A stretch of 60,531 nucleotides of DNA from Hyphomonadaceae bacterium BRH_c29 (GCA_000961695.1 LADW01000095.1:1-60531), one strand, 5' to 3'. Shown: positions 46,761 through 56,020, numbered from the stretch's first letter. Numbers and translations are program-made. Notes: generated by a model not told the origin, from the letters alone.

Positions 46761-47954
46761 TTATTCCGCCGCCGCCGCTGCGCTCGCCCAAGCCCATTGG
46801 AAATTGTAACCGCCGAGCCAGCCGGTGACGTCGACGCATTCGCCGATGAAGTGCAGGCCCGGCACATTGCGGCTTTCGAGTGTGCGGGAGGAGAGCCCAT
46901 CGGTGTCCACGCCGCCCACTGTCACCTCTGCTGTGCGATAACCTTCGGTGCCTGCCGGGCGCACGTCCCACTGCGTCAGCGAGGCTGCCAGCTCCTCCAG
47001 CACGGCGTGAGACAGGTCGGCCAGCCGCGCCGCCGGCTTCACGCCAGAGCGCCGCAGCACCAGCTCGGCCAGCCGCTTCGCCAGCAGGCCCTCCAGCGCG
47101 GTCGCCAGTGTCGCCATCGGGCGGTCTCGCTTGGCATCTTTCAGCGCTCCGGCAATGTCCGTGTCCGGCAGCAGGGTCAGCCGCACCGCCTCCCCCGGTA
47201 GCCAATAAGATGAGACCTGCAGGATCGCCGGGCCGGAGAGGCCGCGATGGGTGAACAACATGGCCTCTTCAAACGCCGCCCGCTCTGCCGCTGCCCGAAC
47301 GGCGCAGGCAACGCCGGAGATCGACGCGAAATCCTCATGATCCGCCCCGGTGAACACGAACGGCACCAGCGCGGCCCGCGTCGGAACGATCTCATGCCCG
47401 AACTGGCGGGCAATATCATAGGCGAGGCCGCTCGCCCCCATCTTGGGAATGGAAAGGCCCCCCGTCGCCACGACCAGTTTCGGCGCAGTAAAGGCCCCGC
47501 CGGACGTCTCCACCGTGAACACGCCGTCTGCATGGCTGACGCCGGTGATCGCGGTGCCGAGGCGCAGCTCTCCTGCCCCCACAGCCAGCTCGTCCAGCAG
47601 CATCTGGATGATCGCGCCGGATTTCTGATCACAGAACAGCTGGCCTAGCGTCTTCTCGTGCCAGGACAGGCCATGCTTCGCCATCAGGTCCGTAAAGTCC
47701 CACGGCGTGTAGCGGGCGAGCGCGGACTTCGCGAAGTGCGGGTTCTGGCTGATGAACCTGTCCGCTGCGGTTTCGAGATTGGTGAAATTACACCGCCCGC
47801 CGCCCGAGATCCGCACTTTCTCTGCGGGCTTCTCCGCATGGTCCAGCACCAGCACACGCTGGCCTGCCTGCCCCATACGGCCCGCACAGAACAACCCCGC
47901 CGCCCCGGCGCCAAGCACGATCGCATCATAAGGGGAGGCCCGCGTCTGAGACAT
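46761..47954 (-). CDS. BaiN/HI0933-like NAD(P)/FAD-dependent oxidoreductase
   Basis: The 397-residue protein opens with the FAD dinucleotide fold AIVLGAGAAGLFCAGRMGQAGQRVLVLDHAEKPAEKVRISGGGRCNFTN, where the GGGRCNFTN stretch defines the HI0933/BaiN family. Further motifs are VATGGLSIPKMGASGLAYDIARQFGHEIVPTRAALVPF and VTVGGVDTDGLSSRTLESRNVPGLHFIGECVDVTGWLGGYNFQWAW. Family members are flavoproteins of uncertain substrate. The start at 47954 gives the usual short N-terminus. Confidence 0.88.
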   Translation of the reverse strand: MSQTRASPYDAIVLGAGAAGLFCAGRMGQAGQRVLVLDHAEKPAEKVRISGGGRCNFTNLETAADRFISQNPHFAKSALARYTPWDFTDLMAKHGLSWHEKTLGQLFCDQKSGAIIQMLLDELAVGAGELRLGTAITGVSHADGVFTVETSGGAFTAPKLVVATGGLSIPKMGASGLAYDIARQFGHEIVPTRAALVPFVFTGADHEDFASISGVACAVRAAAERAAFEEAMLFTHRGLSGPAILQVSSYWLPGEAVRLTLLPDTDIAGALKDAKRDRPMATLATALEGLLAKRLAELVLRRSGVKPAARLADLSHAVLEELAASLTQWDVRPAGTEGYRTAEVTVGGVDTDGLSSRTLESRNVPGLHFIGECVDVTGWLGGYNFQWAWASAAAAAE

Positions 47955-48118
47955 GCCCGGCCTATGCCGCACTCAGCCCCATCCGCGCAAGCGCGCCGCC
48001 CATTCGCCCGTGGCGGGAATACCTGCGAAATCTGCTACAGAAACGCGCAAATAATACCCCTTTGCATTGACAACCTGCAGGCGGAACCGGTTTAGCTGAA
48101 AGCCAAGAGGGGTGTCGC

Positions 48119-50992
48119 GTGAAACTGACTTACGAACTGTATCCGGTCCCGGTTCAGGGAAGAGAAATCAAGCCGGACTGGAGCATCGACCGAGGCGTCT
48201 TTGCCCGCCCTCTTGCGGCAGCCACAGCTACGGATAAACCGGTCTCTGCCAATCCCGCCCCTGCGATTGAAGGCACCGAAGGCAACGATACGATAGATGG
48301 CACTACGGGCGACGATATCATCCAGGCCTATGGCGGCGATGACTATATTCGCAGCTTTGATGGCGATGACCTGATCTATGCCGGGGATGGAAGCGACTAC
48401 ATTGTCATCACCGGGGGCTCCAACACGGTCTATGCAGGGGCTGGCGATGATCAGGTCCTCATGTCTTCCTACTGGGCGACGCTGCCCTCGGATTTCATCG
48501 ACCACCTCTACGGCGAAGACGGTAATGACCTGCTCTCCTCTTCCGGCGGGGATGACTTTCTCGACGGCGGCACGGGCAATGATGTTCTGGTTGGCGGGCG
48601 AGGCAGCGACTCCCTGACCGGCGGCGCAGGGGCCGATTCCTTTTTCATGGAATTTTACGACGAGACCCTCGATCAGGACGTGATCGAGGATTTCAACGTC
48701 GCAGAAGACGTTATCGACCTCAGCGACCTGAAATCGCGTGCGCTCGGCATGTCCATGCTCGAAAATGCCGTGCAATCCGGCGACGATGTGATCCTGACAT
48801 TCCCGTCCGGCCTCGGATCGACCATCGTGATCCGCAACACAGTTCTGGGCGACCTCTCGGAATCGAATTTCGTCTTCTATCCACTTGTCATTCAGGATGA
48901 CGACCTCACCGTTTCGGCGACCGGGTCTCTGGCCGCCAACGTCTTCGACGACAATGGAAATGGCGCGGACACGTCCTACTCCACGCCGCTTGTCGGCGTT
49001 TATGGCGTGACCCTGGATGCAGATACCGCCCCCTTCAGTTTTGGCACGGAGCCAGTAACCCTCGGCGAAGGCGCAACCTTCTTCGTCAATTTTGACGGCA
49101 GCGTGGACTTCAATGCCAACGGCGCGTTCGACTATCTGCGCGACGGCGAATCCCTCACCTTCGTCATCTATTATGAAACCGGCAATGTTGATGACGACTT
49201 CAGGAACCGCGCGGCCGTCAACCTCACCATCACCGGAACGTACAATGATACCGGCTTCATGGACGGCGGCATTGACGATGACACGCTGACCGGCGGGACA
49301 GAGGACGACTGGATCTACGGGCATGAGGGCAATGACACGCTCGACGGTGCCACGGGAAATGACGATCTGTATGGCGGTACGGGGAACGATACACTCACCG
49401 GCGGCACCGGACGCGACTCTCTGTGGGGAGGCTCAGGCAACGATATCCTGTCCGGTGGGACAGGTCCGGACACGTTCGGTTTTTCCGGCGATACGATTGA
49501 TTCCGTTTCCTTCGACATGGGCGATGACATCGTCACAGATTTCAATCCGGCGACGGACATCATCGACCTGTCACGCCTCGGCCCCTACAGCCTGGGCCGG
49601 GCGGTCTTTGAGAGCGCCGTCCAGTCCGGCGCGGATGTTGTCCTTACAGTTGGCGGGAATTCTCCCGGCACAATTACCCTGCAGAATTTTGACCTTGGCG
49701 ACCTGTCAGAGTCGAACTTCGTCTACTTCCCGCTGGTCCTGCAGGACGACAACATCACCGCGTCCGCAACCGCCCCCCTCACCGCCAATGTCCTCGACGA
49801 CAATGGCAATGGTGCAGACCTGTCCTACGGGTCTCCGATCCAGGGCATGTACGGCATCTATAGCCCAGTAACTGGCACGACATCCTATCCCGGCGGCTGG
49901 TTCGAATTTGGCGACGGCGTGCAAGTTGGCATCAACTATGACGGCTCCATCATCTACAATCCGAATGGCGGGCTCGACTATCTGCGTGAGGGCGAAAGCG
50001 TCACCTACGATATCGTCTACACGATCGGCACGGTCGACGGCACGCGTGACACGGCGACCCTCCACCTCACCCTCACCGGACAAGCGAACGATACCGCTTT
50101 CCAGGATGGCGACGGAAGCGGCAATTCCCTGACCGGTGGAACCGAAGACGACACGCTCAGCGGCTTCGGCGGGAATGACATATTGGATGGCGCCACCGGG
50201 AACGACCGCCTTCTCGGCGGCGACGGAAGCGACACGCTGACTGGCGGCTCAGGCCGCGACCGGCTGTGGGGCGATGCCGGCGACGACACACTCTCCGGCG
50301 GCGCAGGCCCGGACTCCCTGCTCGGCAGCGACGGCAATGACACACTTTCCGGTGGCACCCATGTCGACAAGCTCCTCGGTGGAGCAGGTGACGACACGCT
50401 GTTCGGCGATGAGGGCAATGACATCCTGCGAGGTTATAAAGGCAATGACACGCTCTACGGCGGCGACGGCGACGATACGCTGGACGGCGGCGCAGGCCGT
50501 GACGTGCTGTATGGCGGCGATGGCACCGACACGATGACGGGCGGGTCGGGTGCGGACACATTCCATGTGGGAATGGGCCAGGGACAGGTGATCACGGATT
50601 TCAATCCAACCGAAGACCGGATCGTGATCGACAATGTCACGTTCACATACTCGTGGGACGACATCTGGCTGGAGCAATCCGGGCAGGACGTCATTGTGCA
50701 CTCGGCCACATTTTCAGAATACTTCGACCTGACGCTTCTCAACACATCCCTGGAGATGCTGGACGAGCTCATGTTCACGTTTGGCGCCTACGCTGCCTCC
50801 GAAGATGCCTCCAAGGCGGTTTCCGCCGCCCCTGAGCTGCTGGCGCCAGACATGATCGCGCCCGATCTGCCCGAACATACCCCTGGCGGCGGAGCCGAAA
50901 AATTCGCCCCGCTCGATCCGCTGGTGGACATGTTCCATCTCGATCCCCTGATCTGGTCCCCCGACGAGCACCACGACTGGCACCTCGCCTGA
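48119..50992 (+). CDS. Large RTX (hemolysin-type calcium-binding) protein with duplicated VCBS-like modules
   Basis: The 957-residue acidic protein carries many RTX nonapeptides (GGxGxDxLx), in blocks near residues 55-180, 385-460 and 660-820. Between blocks two homologous modules recur, each with an IDLSxL start, LGDLSESNFV, ANVxDDNGNGAD and a cadherin/VCBS-like end (NGxxDYLRxGES...LTxTGxxNDT). RTX repeats bind calcium and fold outside the cell after type I secretion through a C-terminal signal. The start is GTG with AGAGGGG upstream, and the N-terminus has no signal peptide, as expected for type I export. No ABC/MFP exporter is adjacent. An adhesin or surface-layer role is possible but unproven. 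Confidence 0.85.
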   Translation: MKLTYELYPVPVQGREIKPDWSIDRGVFARPLAAATATDKPVSANPAPAIEGTEGNDTIDGTTGDDIIQAYGGDDYIRSFDGDDLIYAGDGSDYIVITGGSNTVYAGAGDDQVLMSSYWATLPSDFIDHLYGEDGNDLLSSSGGDDFLDGGTGNDVLVGGRGSDSLTGGAGADSFFMEFYDETLDQDVIEDFNVAEDVIDLSDLKSRALGMSMLENAVQSGDDVILTFPSGLGSTIVIRNTVLGDLSESNFVFYPLVIQDDDLTVSATGSLAANVFDDNGNGADTSYSTPLVGVYGVTLDADTAPFSFGTEPVTLGEGATFFVNFDGSVDFNANGAFDYLRDGESLTFVIYYETGNVDDDFRNRAAVNLTITGTYNDTGFMDGGIDDDTLTGGTEDDWIYGHEGNDTLDGATGNDDLYGGTGNDTLTGGTGRDSLWGGSGNDILSGGTGPDTFGFSGDTIDSVSFDMGDDIVTDFNPATDIIDLSRLGPYSLGRAVFESAVQSGADVVLTVGGNSPGTITLQNFDLGDLSESNFVYFPLVLQDDNITASATAPLTANVLDDNGNGADLSYGSPIQGMYGIYSPVTGTTSYPGGWFEFGDGVQVGINYDGSIIYNPNGGLDYLREGESVTYDIVYTIGTVDGTRDTATLHLTLTGQANDTAFQDGDGSGNSLTGGTEDDTLSGFGGNDILDGATGNDRLLGGDGSDTLTGGSGRDRLWGDAGDDTLSGGAGPDSLLGSDGNDTLSGGTHVDKLLGGAGDDTLFGDEGNDILRGYKGNDTLYGGDGDDTLDGGAGRDVLYGGDGTDTMTGGSGADTFHVGMGQGQVITDFNPTEDRIVIDNVTFTYSWDDIWLEQSGQDVIVHSATFSEYFDLTLLNTSLEMLDELMFTFGAYAASEDASKAVSAAPELLAPDMIAPDLPEHTPGGGAEKFAPLDPLVDMFHLDPLIWSPDEHHDWHLA
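48689..49257 (+). repeat. First copy of a duplicated module in the RTX gene
   Basis: This part encodes about residues 191-380 and is homologous, residue for residue with some gaps, to 49538-50098. Shared segments are AVQSGxDVxLT, LGDLSESNFV, QDDxxxxSA and DDNGNGAD. It is an in-frame tandem duplication separated by RTX repeats. Confidence 0.85.
49538..50098 (+). repeat. Second copy of the duplicated module in the RTX gene
   Basis: This part encodes about residues 474-660, the partner of 48689-49257. A third DFNPTEDRIVID start near 50596 opens the C-terminal region but is not followed by the full module. Confidence 0.85.
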
Positions 50993-51093
50993 TCTGCCCC
51001 GCCCTCGGTAAGGTTACGTATTGATTTTACCGCGCCAGAGGCAGACCCTCCGCAACCATAGGCGCAACCGATGGGACGTTATGCGAGGCAAAG

Positions 51094-51246
51094 ATGGGAC
51101 ATCTGACAGTCGACAATCTGGCAATCTATGCCCTGGTAGGGTTTGGCTCCCTGCTGGTAATCATGGCGGGCATTACGACCTGGGTCGTGCGCAAGGCGTT
51201 TTCTGCGCCGGTCACGCCGCCTCCGGCTGACCCGCCGCAGGAGTAA
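51094..51246 (+). CDS. 50-residue single-pass membrane protein
   Basis: The frame encodes one hydrophobic helix (LAIYALVGFGSLLVIMAGITTWVV) flanked by a short polar start and a proline-rich tail (APVTPPPADPPQE). GAGG lies at proper distance before the ATG. It ends ten bases before the truncated haemoglobin gene on the same strand, so the two are probably co-transcribed. I recognise no family. Confidence 0.6.
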   Translation: MGHLTVDNLAIYALVGFGSLLVIMAGITTWVVRKAFSAPVTPPPADPPQE

Positions 51247-51256
51247 GACCGACCTC

Positions 51257-51694
51257 ATGACGGACACACTCCGCCGGACGAGCGAAGAGCGGCAGGCTGC
51301 GATCGAGGCGAACGCGGCTGCGCTGGGCATTGACGAGGCGCTGGTCTCCGACATGGTCGACGACTTCTACGCCCGCGCCCGCAAGGACCCGCTCCTCGGC
51401 CCGGTCTTCGAGACCGCCATCGGCGATGCAGCCGAATGGGACGCGCATTTCGACAAGCTGAAGGCGTTCTGGTCTGGCGTGGCGCTTGGCACGCGGCGCT
51501 ATTCAGGCCGCCCGATGCCGGCGCACCTGCGCCTTCCGGGGCTGACGCACGCCCATTTCGAGCGCTGGCTGGCCCTGTTTCGCGAAACGCTGGACGAGCT
51601 GATGCCCAATCCCGCAGCCGCCGACTTCTTCCACGACCGCGCCAGCCTGATTGGCCGGAACTTTCAGGCCATGATATTCACCCTGAACCAATGA
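51257..51694 (+). CDS. Group III truncated haemoglobin
   Basis: The 145-residue protein matches the group III 2/2 haemoglobin pattern: LVSDMVDDFYARARKDPLLGPVF, WDAHFDKLKAFW and a region PMPAHLRLPGLTHAHFERWLALFRETLDELMP. His90 is the likely haem-proximal residue and Trp72 lies at the distal-side helix. These cytoplasmic proteins bind O2 or NO, and roles in nitrosative stress or oxygen handling have been proposed. It follows the small membrane protein gene and precedes the Pho-box region of the phosphate transporter. Confidence 0.88.
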   Translation: MTDTLRRTSEERQAAIEANAAALGIDEALVSDMVDDFYARARKDPLLGPVFETAIGDAAEWDAHFDKLKAFWSGVALGTRRYSGRPMPAHLRLPGLTHAHFERWLALFRETLDELMPNPAAADFFHDRASLIGRNFQAMIFTLNQ

Positions 51695-51699
51695 GTTTC

Positions 51700-51717
51700 G
51701 TGACAGTCTTATGACAT
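51700..51717. promoter_or_regulatory. Pho box (PhoB site) upstream of the phosphate transporter gene
   Basis: GTGACAG-N4-ATGACAT matches 12 of 14 specified positions of the Pho box in its reverse orientation (CTGTCAT-N4-CTGTCAT). It lies about 85-105 bases before the pit start. In Sinorhizobium the pit operon is repressed by PhoB under phosphate limitation; whether that holds here is unknown. Confidence 0.65.
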
Positions 51718-51802
51718 CTACAGTCTCCTGTTTCGAAACCAGTTGAAAAATCCCGCCGCATGCGGCTGATGCGGCTCATCGCCTGCAAGCGAAGGGGCTC
51801 TC

Positions 51803-53323
51803 ATGGCTGACGGCAAGGATCCGACACTCGTCAAGGCAACCCTGGACAAGGACCTTGTTAAGATCAGCAGGGCTGAAGCTGCGATCCAGACCACCGCACG
51901 CAGCGTGGTTGCCCCCGGGCTCGCCTTCCTCTTCCTCGCCGCCATTGTCGCCATCGGCAGCGCGCTTATGGGCGGGCAGGACAACGGAATCCTGATCATC
52001 GCAGCCGCCGCCATTGGCGGCTATATGGCCCTCAACATCGGCGCCAATGACGTGGCGAACAATGTCGGCCCGGCGGTCGGCTCCAAGGCGCTGACCATTG
52101 GCGGCGCCCTCGTCATTGCCGCCATCTGCGAAAGCGCCGGCGCGCTTCTGGCCGGCGGTGATGTCGTCTCGACCATTTCCAAGGGCATCATTGACCCCGC
52201 CACCGTGCCGACGACGGAAACCTTCGTCTGGCTGATGATGGCCGCGCTGATCTCCTCGGCGCTCTGGGTCAACCTCGCCACCATCTTCAACGCCCCCGTC
52301 TCCACCACCCATGCCGTGGTGGGCGGCGTGATGGGCGCGGGCATCGCGGCGGCCGGCTTCGGCGCAGTCCACTGGCCGACCATGGGCTCCATTGCGGCCA
52401 GCTGGGTGATCTCGCCCGTGCTCGGCGGCGTGATCGCGGCCAGCATGCTCGCCTTCATCAAGATCGCCATCATCTATCGCGAGGACAAGATCGCCGCCGC
52501 CCGCCGCTGGGTGCCGGTGCTGATCGCCATCATGGCCGGTGCCTTCGGCACCTATATGTCGCTGAAGGGCCTGAAACACCTGGCCCTGTTCAGCCATGTC
52601 GACCTGCCCAAGGCCCTGCTGATCGGTCTCGGCGTCGCCATCCTCGCATGGGCCATCTCCTTTCCGGTGATCCGCCGCCAGTCGCGCCACATGGCGAACC
52701 GCAACCAGTCGCTGCGCCAGCTTTTTGTCTGGCCGCTGATCTTCTCTGCCGCCCTGCTCTCCTTCGCGCACGGCGCCAATGACGTGGCCAATGCCATCGG
52801 CCCGCTGGCCGCCATCGTGCATGCCGTGCAGGCCGGCGAAGTCGCCTCCAAGGTGCAAATTCCGCTCTGGGTCATGCTGATCGGCGCGACCGGCATCTCG
52901 TTCGGCCTCGTCCTGTTCGGACCGAAACTGATCCGCATGGTCGGCGAGTCGATCACCAAGCTGAACCCGATGCGCGCCTATTGCGTCGCGCTGGCCGCTG
53001 CCGTCACCGTGATCATTGCCAGCTGGCTCGGTCTGCCGGTCTCCTCCACGCACATCGCTGTGGGCGCCGTGTTCGGTGTCGGCTTCTTCCGGGAATGGTT
53101 CACGGCGAACTCGCGCACGCGCCTGCGCTACATCCACGCCCGCACGCCAAACGGGGCGCAGACCCAGTATGCCGGCGTCCAGCGCCGCGCGGCCGCCCGC
53201 AAGCTCGTCCGCCGCGCCCACGTCAACACCGTCGTCGCCGCCTGGGTCATCACCGTCCCCGCCTCAGCCGCCCTGGCCGCCGCCATCTTCTTCGCCCTGG
53301 AGCACCTGTTTAAGGTGGTGTGA
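51803..53323 (+). CDS. pit: PiT-family inorganic phosphate transporter
   Basis: The 506-residue membrane protein has the two family signature repeats NIGANDVANNVGPAVGSKALTIG and AHGANDVANAIGPLAAI, and PVSTTHAVVGG and GLPVSSTHIAVGAVFGVGFFREW. It takes up phosphate, typically with low affinity and coupled to cations or protons. There is a long N-terminal cytoplasmic extension (DGKDPTLVKATLDKDLVKI) and an alanine/arginine-rich loop near the C-terminus. AAGGGG precedes the ATG. A Pho box stands upstream. It converges on the AlbA_2 gene. Confidence 0.93.
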   Translation: MADGKDPTLVKATLDKDLVKISRAEAAIQTTARSVVAPGLAFLFLAAIVAIGSALMGGQDNGILIIAAAAIGGYMALNIGANDVANNVGPAVGSKALTIGGALVIAAICESAGALLAGGDVVSTISKGIIDPATVPTTETFVWLMMAALISSALWVNLATIFNAPVSTTHAVVGGVMGAGIAAAGFGAVHWPTMGSIAASWVISPVLGGVIAASMLAFIKIAIIYREDKIAAARRWVPVLIAIMAGAFGTYMSLKGLKHLALFSHVDLPKALLIGLGVAILAWAISFPVIRRQSRHMANRNQSLRQLFVWPLIFSAALLSFAHGANDVANAIGPLAAIVHAVQAGEVASKVQIPLWVMLIGATGISFGLVLFGPKLIRMVGESITKLNPMRAYCVALAAAVTVIIASWLGLPVSSTHIAVGAVFGVGFFREWFTANSRTRLRYIHARTPNGAQTQYAGVQRRAAARKLVRRAHVNTVVAAWVITVPASAALAAAIFFALEHLFKVV

Positions 53324-53338
53324 GGGGCGAAAATTAGA

Positions 53339-54109
53339 TCAATGATTGACAGCTCCACGTCTGGTGACTTGGAAATATTTTTCAATTTCATTTATCTCAA
53401 TTGGTATTGCGTGGGTTCCAGAGCGGAGGAAAAGCGGCGTGCCTTCCACCTTCTTCAGGAAGGAAAGAAAATCCCGCGCGGCCACTTCCACAACTACCAA
53501 CGCAACTCCTTCAAGGCGGACCGAATCAATTTTCAGGTGTCTAAAAACTGCTGTTGCCTCGAAAAAGTATCGATCAACTAGCTGCTTTAAAAGCTGATCA
53601 GCTTTATCCGAATCACTTCCTCCCGCTGGAAATGCTTCAAAGTCCTCATCACAACCATACAGCTCTCGATCATCCTGAACACCGAACAAGATTGTTCCGC
53701 CGTCTGCATTCATTAATGCGGCGATCTCCTTCGCTACTTTCAAACGCAGCCGTTCATCAACACAATCACGAGCAGTTAGGGTGGGGTTGTGCAACTTCTT
53801 CTGCGTGTTGATAGAAATAGTCGACTTGAATTCGATTTTGTAGCTCTCTCCGGCTGCTATGAGCGCCCTAGCTCTGGTTTCGACCTCATCTTGTCGGGAC
53901 CTCCTTTTAAGGACTCGCCGGTCCTCTAGCCCACCATCTCCAATAGGAGGGTCACAATCCAAATCAAAATAGTCCAACACCCTTTGGATGTACGCACACG
54001 CAGCAATCAAGTGCTTTTGTTCGAGGGCGTACTCTGCGAACAGTTGTGTCAACGTGCACACGTTCGGACGAGTTATCGCCACAACAATGGTTTGGCTCGC
54101 CGCCAGCAT
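53339..54109 (-). CDS. AlbA_2 (Schlafen-type) domain protein
   Basis: The 256-residue protein has an AlbA_2 core: YKIEFKSTIS (Glu93, Lys95), then LRLKVAKEIAALMNADGGTILFGVQDDRELYGCDEDF, the usual A(x)MN(x)GG strand-loop. It continues to VVVEVAARDFLSFLKK and a C-terminal segment with FLRSGTHAIPIEINEIEKYF. AlbA_2/Slfn domains bind nucleic acids and in some proteins cleave RNA. The first 85 residues are unrelated to anything I know. Its ATG follows the stop of the DUF262 gene with no gap (TAA-ATG), so translation is coupled. The gene is AT-richer than its rightward neighbour pit. Confidence 0.7.
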   Translation of the reverse strand: MLAASQTIVVAITRPNVCTLTQLFAEYALEQKHLIAACAYIQRVLDYFDLDCDPPIGDGGLEDRRVLKRRSRQDEVETRARALIAAGESYKIEFKSTISINTQKKLHNPTLTARDCVDERLRLKVAKEIAALMNADGGTILFGVQDDRELYGCDEDFEAFPAGGSDSDKADQLLKQLVDRYFFEATAVFRHLKIDSVRLEGVALVVVEVAARDFLSFLKKVEGTPLFLRSGTHAIPIEINEIEKYFQVTRRGAVNH

Positions 54110-56020
54110 TTAGACGCTCATGAGCCGCATTAAGTGATTTGTGATTTGAGACGCTCGCCTTTCCAAAAACGGGCCGAAACCTTCCGCACCCATCCGCAGC
54201 GATTCCAAGCACTCTGAATCAACAAAATACCGGCTAAACAACTCGAGCTGCTGCGTCGATGTAATATCAAGTTCGTCGATCACCATCGCAGGAATTTTGG
54301 CACGCCATTCCAGGTTTGACTTCCGCGCCATAGGCATAAGGTTCGCGGGCGAGCTAACCCAATCTTTGTCGGTTTGATTCGGGTCGAGGTATTCCTTTGC
54401 AGCACCTGACTTGTTGTTGGCACACCAAGCCCTTGGATAGATATGATGCAGCTCAAGAGCGCTGTGCACATTTCTAATATTAAGGTCAGGATTGACAACA
54501 TCGTGCAATGACCTTGTCAGCAAAGGAAGCAGAACAGCCTTTCTCAGTGCTCCTTTTACAGAGCCGTCCCGGACCGCCTGCGATATTCTTTCCTCGGCTC
54601 CGCCGATGGGCAAATGAGCTTCCAGCCAGTTTTGAGCATCGACTTTCCAGTCTTCCATTGGCTGCTCTCTCGGGGTGCGCGTCAGGAACTCTTTTATCTC
54701 AATTATGTCTCGCCCAATTTTGGTGAGAAAGCCCTGATCGTATCGGTTTGTAAGCGCGTTCCGCCAAAAAAAAGCTCGGAATAAGTTATCCAAATGCTGC
54801 TTCTGCCAGTTGATGGAGCTGGGCGCATCAAATTCTTGATACCATCGCAAAGCTGCATAGATAGTTGCCGACGCGGGATACGGACATTGAGACTGGGTGA
54901 ACTTTCCGCCTGCCACTGCATCCTGCATTTCCCCTAAAAACTTTGCGAATGCTTCTTTCCGGTCAAAGAACAGTTCCCATAGGCTGTCAGGAACAGCCAA
55001 TAAATCAGGTGACTTCACAGAAGTGATTTTTGTTACTTTTGCACCGGAGACACTTCGAGGCTCTGGCTTGTTGTCGAGCGCAACATGGATCGCAGCCGCG
55101 AACTGCGCAATCAGCTCCGGTCTTTCAGTCGAGGACGCCCAACCCACAGCGCCATCATACTGGCCAAGGTCATCGATTTCTTGTCGGAGTAATATGGGTG
55201 CTTCAAGTCGGGTCTTTGTATCTGCGTAGAGCCAAGAGTGAATTAGGTCCACGGTTGAAACCTTAGTGCCCGTCGTATTCAGAGTTTCGAATATCTCGCA
55301 GATGGATGCTAAATCCTCTTCCTTAGGCACTACGTAGATAGCAAGTTTTGTTTTGATTATCCCGTCGAAAGCTGCTTCCAAAAGAGCCTTACGCTTGGCT
55401 AGCTCCTCGGGTGACGGCAGCACTCCGTTTGGGTAGTGCTGCTCTTGCCCGATCATTGCAGTGTAACCCATCCACTGCTGGAAAATCTTGGATGGATCTT
55501 CAGCCGCGAGCGGAAAAACTCCGGTACCGACGCAAGTACTGAGTACATCCAAACCACGCCGTCGCACATCAGCTTCTTTAATGTACTCGATTCTATCTAA
55601 AGGGTCGTCAGCAGATACATTTAGGAAGTACCTTCCAGAGTGCTTATAGCTCCCGTTCTGCGCTCGATGCCCTCCAAACGCGAGGGCAATGGCCGTCGAC
55701 CTTTGCTTGCCGTCAAGTATGGCGTAAAATCGACCCGGCCGAACGGAATCATCACCAAAATAGCTTGGTGCAGTGCGATTTTGCGAAACTTCCCAATCTG
55801 GGATCGAGATGTGCTCCAAGACCAGGTCACTTTCATTTTCCTGCTCCCAAAGGGTGATCATTCCAACAGGTTTGGCATCAATGATACTGTTGATGAGGCC
55901 GATAACTGCGGGGCTGTTCCAAACAAAGTCTCTTTGAAACTCTGGAGTCAGCCATTCGCCGGACCGCAACTTCGTCAGGAGCGATGGTATCGTCGTGTCA
56001 GTTACAGTTATTTCGGACAT
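54110..56020 (-). CDS. DUF262 (GmrS-like) protein with C-terminal HNH/DUF1524 domain
   Basis: The 636-residue protein starts with LLTKLRSGEWLTPEFQRDFVWNSPAVIGLINSI and YAILDGKQRSTAIALAFGG (Asp103 to Arg107), the DUF262/ParB-like nucleotidase pattern. It ends with ALELHHIYPRAW (His525-His526) and SPANLMPMARKSNLEW, the DUF1524 HNH signature. Proteins of this build include the type IV restriction enzyme GmrSD, which cuts modified phage DNA. I chose ATG 56020 rather than the TTG 18 bases upstream. Composition is AT-richer than uvrB, and it forms a unit with the downstream AlbA_2 gene. Confidence 0.85.
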   Translation of the reverse strand: MSEITVTDTTIPSLLTKLRSGEWLTPEFQRDFVWNSPAVIGLINSIIDAKPVGMITLWEQENESDLVLEHISIPDWEVSQNRTAPSYFGDDSVRPGRFYAILDGKQRSTAIALAFGGHRAQNGSYKHSGRYFLNVSADDPLDRIEYIKEADVRRRGLDVLSTCVGTGVFPLAAEDPSKIFQQWMGYTAMIGQEQHYPNGVLPSPEELAKRKALLEAAFDGIIKTKLAIYVVPKEEDLASICEIFETLNTTGTKVSTVDLIHSWLYADTKTRLEAPILLRQEIDDLGQYDGAVGWASSTERPELIAQFAAAIHVALDNKPEPRSVSGAKVTKITSVKSPDLLAVPDSLWELFFDRKEAFAKFLGEMQDAVAGGKFTQSQCPYPASATIYAALRWYQEFDAPSSINWQKQHLDNLFRAFFWRNALTNRYDQGFLTKIGRDIIEIKEFLTRTPREQPMEDWKVDAQNWLEAHLPIGGAEERISQAVRDGSVKGALRKAVLLPLLTRSLHDVVNPDLNIRNVHSALELHHIYPRAWCANNKSGAAKEYLDPNQTDKDWVSSPANLMPMARKSNLEWRAKIPAMVIDELDITSTQQLELFSRYFVDSECLESLRMGAEGFGPFLERRASQITNHLMRLMSV

